NCBI GenBank assembly: GCA_965153455.1
Contig: OZ234494.1
Location: 5,084,001 to 5,148,000 of the forward strand
Direction: 5' to 3'
Length of the DNA stretch: 64,000 nucleotides
Source of the DNA: Sphagnum compactum
Taxonomy: Eukaryota; Bryophyta; Sphagnopsida; Sphagnales
In this document: in pieces, positions 26,982 through 40,028 of the stretch
How positions within the stretch are numbered: the stretch's first letter is position 1
Layout of the letters: every line of letters starts with the position of its first letter
Position numbers and translations under genes: made by a program
Notes under the pieces: model-generated
The model's database searches: none
What the model saw: only the letters and a program-made list of their open reading frames with translations
Told to the model about the DNA's origin: nothing

Positions 26982-27061
26982 TAATGCATATCTTTGCCTA
27001 GTTCTTACTTGGTTGAAAACTTGTTTTCAACCAAGTAAGAACTAGGCAAAGATATGCATTA
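26982..27061. repeat. Perfect 39-bp palindrome with 2-nt spacer
   Basis: The left arm 26982-27020 and right arm 27023-27061 are exact reverse complements over all 39 bases, separated only by TT. Nothing coding overlaps it. The absence of any mismatch implies a recent origin, selection, or an assembly artefact. Confidence 0.95.
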
Positions 27062-28891
27062 GGTTTAAGGATTATGTCATGTAAGGTTTCGGTGTTAGGA
27101 ATTAGGGTTTGCAAAAGCGGGAGCACAATCTAGTGTTTGCGCTTTGCACTTTCCTCTTTGCTGCAGATCACTGCTTTCTTTGAGTGCATAGTAAGGACAC
27201 ACAACACACATTGATTCTAGATTTTTGTAGGTAATAAAATGAGAAAATTGATATGTATAACCTTTGTGCATATTCATCATTATGTGAGAATTGAAAACTA
27301 GCATATACATGACCGAATTTTAAAAAAAAAAGGTAAAATAATGTGTAACCGAATGGTGTGATAGATTTCAATTTTTTTGATATACATATCCTTCTTTTAG
27401 AAAAAAATGAGAATATACTTTACTGATATCCACAGGATAGGCCTAAAATGTGATAACCGGACAACACCCGTTCAAACCAATTCTTAAAGGAAATGAAAAA
27501 TAAAAATTGAAAACTAGTTTGTGAGATTCACGTGTCTATGGAAATATTGGAACCAATGGTTGTCACAAAAATGTGAGAACTGCCCAACAGTGGTTTCAAT
27601 GTTTGTACTCTTTCCTATAAGATTTTGAGTTAAGAAAAAACCTTTCTTGTGTGTCCAAATACATTAACATTCATCAAATCTCACCAAATCTGGTTTGAAA
27701 AGAATTACAAGGCATATTGCCTTAGGTTGCACTTCAGAATGTACCTTGAATGTCTTGCTAGAATATCTTGCAATGGCAGTCCACACAAAATAATGCCCTG
27801 TCAGAACCACAGAAGTGTCTGAGTTACTTAGTGCCCAATAAGGAAGGGTTTGCATTAAGGTAACCATGGTGGGCTGGTGGGTTCTGGTTGGTTTACTGTG
27901 GCCCTAGTGTTTTGTTGTTGAGGTATGATATTTTGTGACAAATTTTGGCTGTTTCATGAAAACATTTGGAGAGCAAATTGGAATGGTTTTTCAATGTAAA
28001 ATCCTTATTTCCAGCAAAGATTTGTCACTGTTGCAAAATTGTGCACCTTGCATGGGCCCTTGTTTGGGCCTTGGGCTTTACCCTACACAAAATTGTGCCC
28101 CCCCACAATTGCCCTAAAAACAGAGGTAAAATAGGAATCCCTTTTTACATTGCACCACTGCAACAACAACAAACTCTAGACGGAAGAGTAAATTAAAAGA
28201 GTTAGGTCTTCTTCATAAGTAGTGGGTGTGACCACATAGTAAAATGGAAGATGTTAAATACTTACAGGCAATACACATTTCAAAAGTACTTTTTCCCCAC
28301 AGGCTGCCCATTTGCCCATTCAAGATGATCTGGTAGTGACTAGACACAATCTGGGTCTTGTTATGTGTGTTTAGGGCTTGTAATGGACACACAGTGTCCC
28401 ATTATATGCCCAAAATGTGCATAACTGTAGCCAAAACTAGGTGTCTATTACAATGCCCTTCACACACACCAAAATGTGTCTGAGCAGCTTCAAGATGTGT
28501 CTTGAAATGCTCAAACACAAATTTTGTTGTTCAAGCCCATTACAGACTTTGGGTTCAGTTATACACAATTTATAGTCTTTATTATAGACAGGCCAAGAAT
28601 GTGCATTCAGCTTTGGGATGGGGACTAACACAAGTGACAAGTGACCCAAAGTATAAAATGGGCAGCACCAAAATGTGTTTGGGCATCATGCATCTTTTTT
28701 GTCATTGAGAAAAAAAGATGGATCAGGTCAAGGGCAACAAGAAAAAGAAGAAGAAGAAGCAGGCAGTACAAAAATAATAAGGACCCTTTGCTAATGTAAA
28801 ATCTTCCTCAGAAAATGAGTGCAAATCAATTAAGATTCTAATTAATTAAATAACTTAATTAAGGAAATCAGCAGCAGCGATGTAAGTAATC

Positions 28892-28911
28892 TCTCTCTTT
28901 CTCTCTCTCTC
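28892..28911 (+). promoter_or_regulatory. CT-rich Y-patch-like tract upstream of CRBN
   Basis: A run of CTCTCTTTCTCTCTCTCTC lies about 1 kb before the CRBN start codon. Pyrimidine patches and CT microsatellites are common at plant core promoters and leaders. No TATA box could be tied to it, so the role is only suggested. Confidence 0.25.
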
Positions 28912-29934
28912 AAAACTTTCCTCCGTCACCCCCCACAGAGTGCACAGTGCACACAATCATCGCTAGTTCTTAATCTCGTCATAATCACGTGTTTAAAGCT
29001 TCTGCTACTATTGCAGAACAAAAGCCCTCTCGCTCCGGCTTTTTAACTGCCGGGGAGGATGGACTTCACCGACCCCATTTGAGCTCTGGCCTGCGATTAC
29101 TTACAGCTCTGACCTGTATTCCCAATGCGTGCTGATTCATTCTCTGGATTTCTCTCTGTGTGCGTGTCTTCGACAAATTTCCTTCAGGTTCTTGCTTTTT
29201 CTTCAGGGTTTTTGTTTGAGGGAAGTAGCTGTGGTTTCGTTGTTTGCATGCACGGACATCTTTTGCGCTTTTTTCCTGCTCTTTTGTTTGTTTGTTGGCA
29301 TCTCCATTGGCTTCTCTGATAGACGTTGTGCCAACACTAGTGTAGATCGAGATAGAGAGATGGGGAGAAGAAGAATATCAGACACTTTGTCTCTCGTTTT
29401 TCTTTGTCGCTGAGGATCGGGGATCCTGATGATGGATTGTTGTCAGGGTCTGTGCGTTCTGGTCGAGGTTGCAGAGATTGAACAGAAATAAAAAACTTGT
29501 GGAGATGGCGGGGGGGGGAAGAAATGCAGGAATGCAAGATTAGGAGAGCAGCGAAATAGATATGAAGGAGATGTACCATAGGGAAGAGAAACAGTGTTGG
29601 GTATAATATTCTCGTGAATGGTTGTGGTGGAAGCGAAGTGAGAAAGTTGAGGAGTAGTAATCCTCTTGATGGAGGGACGGGAAAAGGAGGGACCAAGAAC
29701 CGTGGAAGGATGTTTTCGTGAAGGAAGTTTTTCTGCTTAGATATCCTCCCTTATGCTGAAGACACTGATGGCAGGAAGAACACTTCATGTGAGGATGGTG
29801 CCGCGTGAGATTGCAGAAGGAAGACTCTGGAAGTCACGCATGCAGCAATGGTAGGTGACGGGGCTCCAGGTGAGCGAAGGATCTGTTGAGAATTGAGAGA
29901 GCCTTTGTGTTGGCCTTCGTGTTCTCGGTAAAGC

Positions 29935-32900
29935 ATGGAGGCTGGTGGGATCGATGGAGGAGGGGGAGGTTTGGCGAATGGTACTGTGGAGGAGATAGTA
30001 GAGCAGATTATTGCTGGCTCTCATGGATTACCTGACGACGACGACCAGCAGACTCGCTTTGAGCGGTTGCAAATGCAACGCATCCGGGAGCTTGATATGG
30101 AGCAATTGGAGGTGGAGGATGTCGACTCTGAGACGGGAAGCATTCTGAGTGACAATGATTCTAGGTGTTTCCCATTCATGCCATTTTTGTCCCCCCCGCT
30201 TGCCCCTTACTCTGGGCCTGTTCCCGCAATCTTGTCTGTTGGAAGTTTGGATCCTGTTGGGGTTTTGGGGTTGGTGTTTTTGACATGAAAGACTGGTTGC
30301 TATCTGTACAGTGATTGCTTCATCATCCTAAGATGGAGATATTGGATGTCAGGTTTCTTTTTCACAGGTGCACTGTACCTGTGTGATGTGGGCGGTCTCT
30401 ATTAGGGCAACCGCATCAAGAGCACAAGTGATTTGATCTAGGATGCAAGTTGCAGAAGACATGCTACAAGGCTTCTAGTTTAGCTGTTCATCACTTGGGT
30501 AGTCTCTATGATGAGCCTCATGGACACTTGCATTGAAGCCTGATATAGCTGTTCTTGTTGTCCTTCCTTTCAAACCAGCAGTGGATCAGAACATTCCTAT
30601 GTCTATCTATGCTTGCTGTGTGCAGTACAAAGTTGCTTTCAGTGCTGAATGAATCTGTGAGTGGGTTCAATTTTGCCTCCAAATGCGAACAGTCTGTTCA
30701 GATGCAAAGATGCACACCAGTTTTGGGACCACTTGGTTTGTCATTTGCATGTGCTTGAAATATCTGGACAGGTGAAATGTCTTGTAGCAAAGTAGGAAGC
30801 TGCAGAAAAAATTGTGGACCATTGGTAACAGTAGTCTTGGAAGAATTCAGAAGTGCAACACTGATTGCTAATAAGTTGGGACCATGTGGAACTTGGTCAG
30901 TATGGCTCGCCGTGGTGATGGAGGTGGAGGTGCTCGAGGTGGCTTCACATTTGACACAAATCTTGCTTCCATGCACACTTATCTTGGAGGTCTGTTCTGG
31001 TGCAAATGATGGTCCCAAGGGTCCAATGAGTCCTAGGTTCTTTTCTGTTGATGTACTCATTGGCAATGTAAGGTTCTTGCTCGACAATATTCATTCATCT
31101 CTCACATCCTGGAGGTACCAACCCATAAGACTAGTTTTCCACCAGAGAAATGGGGGCGAATACAAATAGTTTGTGTTATTGCAAACATAACTGGTTATTT
31201 TGTCTGAATCTGAGTGTCTGTCTGCTGTATTACACTGATGCACATTTGTAGAAGCAGGAGAGATGAATCAAGTTCATTGTGTTCCTGATGACATTTGGTT
31301 ATTCCTTAGTGTGTGGATGTCACCTAATTGTGAGGGATTTTGCTGCTTGTTTATGCCCATGCAGAGGTTGAAGATGTCACAAGTTGTCGCTCTTTTGCTG
31401 ATGGGGGAGCGCTGTTGACACTAGCAATGTTTTACCTGGAGGGTGAGTGTCACATCTCTGTTAAAGGAATTGAACTGCTGATATGTACTTATTTTATTGT
31501 AGCTTGATGGAGCATGTTGTATTTGAAGTATCTGATCATCAAGTTGGGAGCTGTTGCAGGGATAGTTCTCTTTCCAGGGGACACACTTCCACTTCGTGTG
31601 CTTCAACCCCGATTCTTGGCTGCAGTGGAGCGAGCAAGGCATAGTGTGGAAGCACCCAACATGCTTGGTGTGGTATGTCTTCAAACGGTATCCTATGTTT
31701 GTCCTAGCACACATCTAGACAGGTGAGTGGGAGCACTATGAGAATTGTAGCTGGATCTCCATTACATGTCATTGTTAACAGGGTAAAAGCATTTTAGCTA
31801 TGGTTTGGGCTCAAGTCTTGTGACATACTATCACTATGTGTGATTTGTTAAGCTTCATCAAATTTACATGGTCTGAACTCTCCTTTGTGCTAGGCATGGA
31901 CAGTGAAACTAAAGGCCAAAATGGTGTGCGAATGGACAGTTCACCACTCAAGTGATTTGATGTTTGTTCTGGTTCAGTTGCAGATTTGAAATATTAATTT
32001 GGCCAGTTTTAACCTTCTGCAATGGGCTAGTAAGCTGTCTTCATAATTGGCAAAGGTGCCTAACATGTATTCTGGGGTTTATTGCAGATACATGTGCGAG
32101 CCAGGCCACAAGATGGGCAAGTCCATGTTGCATCCGTGGGGACCACTGCAGAGGTATTGCTCCAATCCTTATCCTGCCAGGAGAATGGGGTCTTATTAAG
32201 TGTACCTCAGGGTGAGTTTTTTTTAATAATCTTTTGCTCTATAATCTTTGAGCAGATTATATACTCATCTACACCCTCTGTGAGGAGCTGATGGAGTCAG
32301 TGGGGAGTAGTCACTGCCATTCCTCATGAAGGTCATGGCCTGACACTTTGTGAGTGACACTCACAAGGTTATGACTTGCTCTCATCCTTGTTGTGTTAGT
32401 TTTGGTTTGGCCAGAAGTGACAACATTTGTTTGGTTGGCTCACATGTTTTTCTGGAGTATCTCTCCAGAATCATAGACATATGCACATCATACACAGACA
32501 TGCACACACACACCTCTTTTGTCTCTCTTGTACAAACACACACACACACATGCTACATAACCACTGAACAGGTGTGTAGTTTGAATTACCAGTCTCTAGT
32601 GCTCCTCCTCCAGAAGTGTCCATTTATACCCAATTTATAGCAGCATATTGCTAGATATGGGTTTGAGACCATCATGTGGTGGAAAGAGAAACTCTGTGTT
32701 TCCTCCAATTATGAGCTCTGATGTTGTTATCTGTGGTCTGGTAGATTCGACAATTGCGCCAGCTGACTGATGGGTCAGTGAATGTGGTTGCAAAGGGCCG
32801 ACAGCGCTTTAGGATCTGCAATGCATGGACAGAGGCTGATGGAGTGGTACATTAGTTCTCTCTCTAATCCGTAACATGTCATGTAGAATCAGTGTTGGGC

Positions 32901-35147
32901 CATGCATATTGATAAGAAGGGAAGGGGAAGCATAATCAGGTTCAGTTGTGGTCTTTCACAAGGTCTTATGGAGGCGCACCAATGATGGAGTTGACCTGTA
33001 TCATATGTATGTGACATGCAGTTGATTGCTCGAGTTCAAATTATTGAGGAGGAAACTCCATTACATATTCCACGAGATGCATTTGGTTCACTAGCTTCTG
33101 TACCTGTATACCAGAGTGGAAAAGTTCCACGAGCAGCTTCCACATCACCTCTGCCCTATGAACTTAGTGATGATGAGATAGTAGAGTTTGAGTTTTCTGA
33201 TTCAGACTCAGGCACTGAAGAGGACAGAGTTCTTCGTAGGTGAGCCATGCTATCTGCCTTGTATGTGACTCATGTTTAGGACTTCAAGATGGAGGGAGGA
33301 TGTTTGTTTTGTACTTGTGACACTCTTATGGTCAACAGGATAAACTTTGGGTGATGATAAGATAGATGCTATGCTTGCATGATGGGTCTGGAAGGCAAGA
33401 GTATCTGCACATTGGATAGCTGGGCTTTGCAGTCATAGTTTCTCATGCTCTCCAATCATCTTCTTAAGGTAGATTTATTTTGCAAAGGTGGTATATAGAA
33501 TGTGGGGTAGTATTTTCCTTGTGGTACATGTATGAGATATTGCTGTTCTTTTCGATACAAAATGACCAATCTCTCAAACGTGTAAAAAGTTGGTCTGCTT
33601 TGCTTTGTGTCGTGACTGCTGTAGGTTGACTCAATTTGCAGCTGCTAGTGATGATCTTCTGCGTGTTATTGAGAGCGAGATGGGTGATGAGGAGAACAAT
33701 GAGGAAGAAGAGAGGCTGGAGGGGTTGTGGCAGACACGAAGAGTACGCCGTCGAGGTCTTCCTGGTCATGGTGGAGAAGTCCATGTGGCTGGAGCAGGTT
33801 CAGAAAGTGTTGACAATCCAGAGAGTGAAGAGATGGATAATCGGGAACAGGAAACACCATTAACAGTAGACAATTGCAATGCTATAGGGGTGAAAAGACC
33901 ACAGGAGGGGGGTTGGGGTGGAGCTTGTAAGGCATGGGCTGCTGATGAGTCTAAATGGTCATTGAGAGCCCAGCGAACTGCCTGGCCACACTGGGTGTAC
34001 CGACAGTTTGATGCCTATGAGTTGGCACGACGAGCTGCTGGTAAGTGTTAGAAGCATCAAGTCCTTTTTTATTTTTTTGTATCTGCAAAGCTGTGATCTC
34101 TGTTCCTGTCTGTAGCTTTATACATCCCTGATCTAGACATCCAGCCAAATGAAGAACTAGAAGTCTGCTATTTAACTGTCTGGATCTTATGCACAGACAT
34201 GCTGAGGCAAATGGCTGAACTTCCGAGGATGGAGGCTATGGTCCGAACCCCCACTCTATTGTCCTACTATATTGCCAGCAACACACCACTCCAGGACGCC
34301 ACCCGCCAGGAACTCCTTGAGGTTGATGGCACTGTGCATCGACTACGTCGAGAAATTGAGCTTCTGGAAACCATGGATCAACTACGCTGCAAATGCTGTC
34401 TTGTATATACTCTGCACATGTCAACTCTGTTTTTTGCATTTGTGTGTGCATGTCATGCCTGTTTCTTTGATGCAATATCATACTAGCTGAGTGTTGTGTG
34501 CAACTCTTGACATCAATTTTGATGGGCTTATTTTGTGTTATGGTTGAAGCAATTTGGGCCAATGTATTGTGGTAACTGTCTTTGATAGGCTATCATTGCA
34601 AGGCGAAGTGACATGCTGGTGATGTCTTCTGATGGGCCCATTAGTGCGTATGTCAATGAACATGGCTATGTCCATGAGACTCTAACCCTCTCCCGTGCAC
34701 GTGGTCTCATTCTAGCTGGACAACCTCAGACAGCCAATAGCTGGTTCCCTGGGTAGGTCTTTTGCTCTTGTTGTCAATCACCTGGTGAACTTTGACAAAA
34801 AGCTCTTTTCCATCTAAGGTATTGTTGACTTTCAGAATTATATGTACACTGTTATGGGCAATTGAGAATCCTATGACCGAATCTGTAGATTCATTTGCTA
34901 TTTGAAAGTGAAGGTCTGGACCAACCTGCATTTAGTGTCTTTTGTCAGAGTGTTTTATATCGTCTCTTTGGGCAGGAATGGAGTAACCTTCTGATGAGGT
35001 AAAGGGTGATACAGGTATGCCTGGATCTTAGCAGAGTGTACAGCATGTGCAGAGCACATGGGCTGGCGTTTCACAGCAGTTGCAAAGGAAACCAGACCAA
35101 AAGCTTTTTGGGGAATTCGAAGGTCACAACTGGCAGAGAACAGTTAG
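29935..35147 (+). CDS. CRBN: Cereblon, CRL4 substrate receptor (LON + CULT)
   Basis: Eleven exons: 29935-30164, 30901-30989, 31365-31442, 31560-31672, 32088-32153, 32745-32846, 33022-33239, 33625-34040, 34197-34402, 34589-34752 and 35015-35147. All introns are GT-AG, all phases agree, and the product is 604 residues. The N-terminus is Gly-rich and acidic. FTFDTNLASMHTYLGEVED leads into the LON-like domain (FYLEGIVLFPGDTLPLRV from about residue 127). A long acidic insert fills exons 7-8. The helical DDB1-binding part follows (VYRQFDAYELARRAA). The CULT domain (about 499-600) has zinc cysteines C502/C505 and C569/C572 and the aromatic cage W558, W564, W578 and F580, spaced as in human CRBN. The family recruits substrates to CUL4-DDB1 ubiquitin ligase; plant substrates are largely unknown. 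The start is the first ATG before the conserved acidic N-terminal block. Longer than human CRBN (442) because of N-terminal and internal insertions. Confidence 0.95.
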
Positions 35148-37907
35148 GAATGGGAGGCAAACTTACAGCTGGGAATTTTTTTTGTCAGTGAAGGTCTGCA
35201 GCAGCTAGTGCTCACTGGATGAGGGGTGTATCCCTTGTGAGTTTCAGTGGTGCCACTGAAACTTTTTCATTCTTCAAGAAAGCCTTGGCCTACTAGTTGA
35301 CCCTTAATGTGCAAAAGGCCAAAGCCCCAAGTGCATTGCTGAAGAGGCAAGAACATTTTTTTGGGTTGTGAGCATGTGTATGAGGAGGGTCAAGTGTTCT
35401 ATTTTTTTTGTGCATATTACTTCACAACATGGAACTTCAACTTGTTAGAGCAAAGCAGTGGTAAAGGCTTCTTGGCTGTGTCTGCCAGGTGCAAGCTTGG
35501 AAATTCAGACAAACCATCTTTCTGGGCTTGTGTGGTGGCATTTTGCTTATAGAGCTGAGTAACATCTGCCTCATGAACAGACATATTGAGACGCAGATCT
35601 CTGTGATACAGCAGATGATAGGGAAGACTTTGTCTAAGTTCTCACTGCAAACCTGTGAAGGTCTGCTGACATGATTTGAAGTGTACAGCTAAGAGGAAAG
35701 ATTTGAAGTTGGAGGAGCTACTTGCAGAGATATCTTAATTCTCTGGTTGTACATCTCTAAATCCAGAAGTTGATCCTGACACTTACTATTTCTGAGATCA
35801 GAAGAAAGGATTTTGATACTGGAAATTGGATGTCCAATGATTGATAGATGGCAAGTGACAGCAGAATCCTCTAGTGAGGAACATGATTGCCTAATTTTAC
35901 TCAAGTTGGAACCATGAAACCCACATGGGCTTCAGTGCCCAATTGGTTCAATTGTCTAACATCTAGCGTGGCCTAATGATGTATTACTTAAAGCCACATC
36001 AAATCGTGAAGTGATGATGAGCCCAACCAAGGGGTGTTGATTAGGCAAAGCTAATTTTACTTGTGACAGTTATGATGATTTCTCATAGATTAGTTTATGA
36101 CAGATGCTGGTATTACATATTTTGTTCGTATAACATGTAAATGAATTCACAAAATATCCACTGAGGTGGTTTTGTTAGAGCTATGGTGCAAGTGTTATTG
36201 AATATTGAACAGCTTTTGTCAAGTAAAGTTCCCTAGAATCAAAACTAAGTTTTTTAAGGAAATTGAGGTGTGCTCTTGGGACTGATGGAGAGTATGTGAT
36301 GGGAAGAATTTTGTACTGATTGCAAAAACAGTACATTTGTACTGACTGTTTGTCAATTTAGCATTTTCCTCTTAGAGTCTTGGTCTTTCCTAGGGTTGAA
36401 TTCAGATTGTAGTCGACTTTAGCTTGAATTTCCCAAATCAAAAGGAGGACTTAATTGCATCAAATGCACAACCTGTGCATACTTTCAAGATGGAAGCATG
36501 CCTGAGTACAATTGAAGATTGTGCCAGCCCACACTCTCCCTCCCAAAATTGAATGTGGCAAAGGGTTCATGCATAGTCTTGAGCTGAAATGAAAGCACAT
36601 GTATAATAAGTTCATAACTATTCTACATGAAATGGTCAAGCCTTTGCCCTTTATGTTGGGTAAGATGCCAGGCATCCCATTACGTGGCTCTAGCTCTAAC
36701 AGGATTGCCTCATGCATTTAGCAATATAATGGCCAAGGGCGAGGGCATTCCATGACAATAAGGTCTGGGGTGGGAGATTCAATGAACATAAAAATAACAA
36801 AAGAAATCTTGCAGCAAGGATTTTGGTCACTGTTAAGAGTGTGTGATTGTGTAACTGGAAAATTTTGTTGATAAAATCACATGATTTTGGAGGTTTTCAA
36901 ATTGCCAGAAGTGGGGAAAAAAAAATGCTCGCATTTGCATATTTGATTTTCAAGGAGTAGCCAAAAATATAGAAGGATGATTTAAGATTTGTATTTCGTA
37001 TTTGATTTATAGTCAGATTTTACTAATTCTTCCTAGGGATGAGCGCCATTGGCTGCAAACAAAAATTCCTATTTAGAAAACACTGATGTTAAAAGAGGCC
37101 TGAAATTGCTTAAGGAACAAAGATCGAGGTTGGGTCACAGCGCGGTATTATCAAGTACTCGACAAGGGTACAAACCCCAGGACTCATGGGACAGAAAATC
37201 ATTGCTGATTTTCAACATCTTCAACCCCACCGGGTACACTCACTCACAACAGTAAGAGTAATCATTGGGTTGGGAATTTGCATGTTGAACCCCCACCTGG
37301 TACACTCACTCATAAAAGTTAGAGCTCTCCTAGCTTCTTGTCCTCCCTATAACACTTGCACTTGACAAACTTAGCGCACCTTTCCATTGAGTACCCTGAG
37401 CTTCAACTTTGGGAATTTGACTTACCGTTTTTGGCTTCACATTGCAAAATCAAATTTGCAAGACTTGCGTTGCAGAACCCTAGCTATCAAAGGGGTCTTT
37501 TTCCATTAGGCAGCCTAATGGAAAGTCATTGACAAGGGCCTTGTTTCTTGTTGCAGGGTCAGTAGCTTGTAGTTGGAGAGTTACAACTATGCTGAAAATA
37601 TGTAATTAATCATGTTAGGAACTTTAGGAACACATGTTCTATGAAAAAAGGATAGACGTCATTGTATGGTGAGTAGCAGTTAGACTCACAGTTCTTGCAA
37701 TTGGTCAATGCTTGATTAGTAGAGCTATGAGATGACTGTGAGCACAACTACTTGCAAAAAATAATGAAAAGCTGGTTCGATAGTAAAATCTGTGCTCACA
37801 GCAGGCTAATGAAAAGATGTCCTAATGAAAAGATGTCCTAACTGGGTTACTCATGACAGTACTCAAACGCTAAGAGGTTGCTTTGAAACACACTCTCAAT
37901 TGAAACC
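35148..37907. other. Convergent spacer between CRBN and ERF genes
   Basis: It holds the 3' UTRs of the plus-strand CRBN and the minus-strand ERF gene, which face each other. No further exon recognised. A partial direct duplication containing GGGTACACTCACTCA lies at about 37230-37315, and a segment at 36721-36790 loosely resembles one at 40540-40620 (a 'GGCAAGG(C/G)CGAGGG' module). Confidence 0.5.
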
Positions 37908-39383
37908 CTATCTGAGTAGGGATGATGAGTACTGTTGCTTACTGTGACCCCTGAGTCTAGAGCAAGCAGGCTCGGTGGTGCTGTAGAACCCTAGTTTGAG
38001 CTCAAGCTCTAATATTGCACTGTTTTGGTCATGGGTTCTAACGGTTTCATGATCAGTCATGTGATGTTGATCAACAAGTTGAGGCAAAGACCCAGGTGCG
38101 CAGCTAGCTGCTGTTGGTGTGTCAATAATATTAAGAAACAGTTCTCGATCAGCAGCAGCTAGTCTTGGCGGCGCTCCTCTAATTTCTTCACCCAATTCTG
38201 CATGTGACGCGATCAGCTTTCTAGTGGAAGGCTGTAGCTGCAAACCTGTACCGTTCGGGCTGGAACCCTGAGTTTTCATTTGCGTCGACAGTGATTGGAT
38301 CGTCAGGACCTGCAGGTCTGATCTTGCACACAAGCTTCTGTAACAGCTGATGATGTCGGCACGCGGACGTCGTCCTGCATGGAATAAAAGGCGGTCGAGA
38401 TTTGAGTTGGAGCTTGGAGTTGATGGCGATAGCGAATAATTAGAGCTGCTAGTGCAGGATAGCTGTGGGATGGGGAAATTAGTTCGTGCCTTGGATCCAC
38501 GCAGCCTCCTGGCGGCAGCGTCGTAAGCTCGAGCAGCGTCCACGGCTGTGTCAAACGTGCCCAGCCAGTGCCTGCATCTTCCGATGCGGTCGCGGATCTC
38601 GGCCGACCACCTTCCCCACGGTCGCTTCCTCACACCTCTATACACTTGCAGTCCGCTTGTCCGGAGGCCTGGCGTGCCATCGCCATCCACGCTGCTAGTC
38701 ATGACTGATTTCTTGCTTATACAACTGCTTTCAGGGGCTGCGAAGGCCCTGAGACTCTCCAGATAGGGGAAGAATGTATCTGAGCTGCTGATCCCGTGAC
38801 CACCACCTTCTTGAGGGGCGGCAATACATGAGACTCCCAGATCATTGGAACTCGATGTAAAGGTCGAGCACTTTGATTCAGGCGGTGGAGGTTCCAAGTT
38901 GGGGAGGGATTTGATTGTCATCATCTCATGTGACGACTGATCAGCCGCACCTGACATTGTCTGCCAAGACGAATCCTGGTCGAGAAGCATTGTGGGAAGC
39001 GAAGATGTACAAGAAAGGGCTTCCAGGGTCCGCGTGCTGCGTGACTCCTGAACTTGATCACCCTGGCCTCCAAACAGCGCACGCTGCCCAACAACTGCAG
39101 CGATTCCATCCAAGTCCTGCAGACCATCTGTGGCGTTGCCGCTTGTTTCTTGGCAGCTGTTGATCATGTGAACCACGGGACTGATTAGCTGCAGGTCGCT
39201 CTCTGTGGTTCGCAGCAGTTGAGGGTGCTCTACAAATCCGTGCATGGAGAGCTGCTGTCCCCCTGAAGCTGAAGAAGGGTCGTTCCAGCTAGGTTGCAGC
39301 AACTCATGGGAAGAAGGAGGGCTGTACACGGCAACTGCCGACGAACAAATGGCACAAAAGGAAGAATATAGGTTTGGTGCCAC
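37908..39383 (-). CDS. AP2/ERF transcription factor with LxLxL repression motif
   Basis: Single-exon minus-strand gene of 491 residues. One AP2 domain at about 248-305 ([18 protein letters not shown], then [20 protein letters not shown] and [10 protein letters not shown]) places it in the ERF family of DNA-binding proteins. In the usual family numbering, position 19 is Asp (ERF-like) but position 14 is Ser, not the ERF Ala or DREB Val. About 245 residues of Ser/Gln-rich, low-complexity sequence precede the domain. Near the C-terminus (about 458-465) LELELKLG fits the EAR LxLxL motif that recruits TOPLESS-type co-repressors, so it is probably a nuclear repressor. The ATG at 39383 is the first in this frame; a 106-codon out-of-frame frame beginning at 39550 overlaps it and might act as an upstream ORF. 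Subgroup and target genes cannot be told from sequence alone. Confidence 0.9.
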   Translation of the reverse strand: MAPNLYSSFCAICSSAVAVYSPPSSHELLQPSWNDPSSASGGQQLSMHGFVEHPQLLRTTESDLQLISPVVHMINSCQETSGNATDGLQDLDGIAAVVGQRALFGGQGDQVQESRSTRTLEALSCTSSLPTMLLDQDSSWQTMSGAADQSSHEMMTIKSLPNLEPPPPESKCSTFTSSSNDLGVSCIAAPQEGGGHGISSSDTFFPYLESLRAFAAPESSCISKKSVMTSSVDGDGTPGLRTSGLQVYRGVRKRPWGRWSAEIRDRIGRCRHWLGTFDTAVDAARAYDAAARRLRGSKARTNFPIPQLSCTSSSNYSLSPSTPSSNSNLDRLLFHAGRRPRADIISCYRSLCARSDLQVLTIQSLSTQMKTQGSSPNGTGLQLQPSTRKLIASHAELGEEIRGAPPRLAAADRELFLNIIDTPTAASCAPGSLPQLVDQHHMTDHETVRTHDQNSAILELELKLGFYSTTEPACSRLRGHSKQQYSSSLLR

Positions 39384-40028
39384 GCAACGCGCGCAAGCTC
39401 CCCTGCACTCAAGTCGCTCGAGCTAGTCATCACAAGCTGCGCCCAAGAACACTTCTCTCTACTCGCAGACACTTCCGACATGGTGTCGTGCGGCCATTTC
39501 CACTTCGAAGACAAGCTGGAGGTGCTGAGGAGCATGTCATGCAGCGCCATGACTAGAGTGCTAGTGAGTAGAGTCTCTAGGGAGCTCAGAACTGACCAAA
39601 GTTTCTGTACAAACTTGCAAACTACTGAAATTGCTCATGCTGTTACGTCAATCGTCATGCCATGACGACCCAGTTAGCTGCCAAAGATCAGCTGCCAGCT
39701 ACAAACCAAAGCTGCTGGCGATCGAATATCGATTGAATGTGGAGTAACTTCAGGAGACAGATCAGATGAGTACCACAGTGCCTGCTGCTGCATTAGTCAA
39801 AGAAGTCTTACCAAAGGTCGAGAGTGGCTAGCTAGTTGCGTCTGGAAACAACTGGGCCCAACTCATGTTCTGGAAAGGCTTCATCATGACTCGAAAAAAC
39901 AGGGAACTAATTAGATTGATCTGCAAATTATTAGTTGGAAAAATTGGGGAAGATTGTATTAAACTACTGAGCAGAAAAGACTACAAGTGTCGTCTGTCTG
40001 TACGAGCAGCTGGTCGGTCCCCAGACTG

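Larger units (their letters stand above)
23076..29934. other. Intergenic region left of CRBN
   Basis: No conserved exon seen. It contains a C homopolymer near 24563-24577, a TTCCC-rich repeat at 24826-24960, a GC-rich promoter-like patch at about 25300-26000, an inverted repeat at 26104-26200 and a perfect palindrome at 26982-27061. The last kilobase before 29935 must carry the CRBN promoter and leader. Confidence 0.5.

Noticed and set aside
33590-34051. 153-codon open frame as a separate gene
   Set aside because: It is exon 8 of CRBN plus flanking intron; the splice sites and phases place it in the larger gene.
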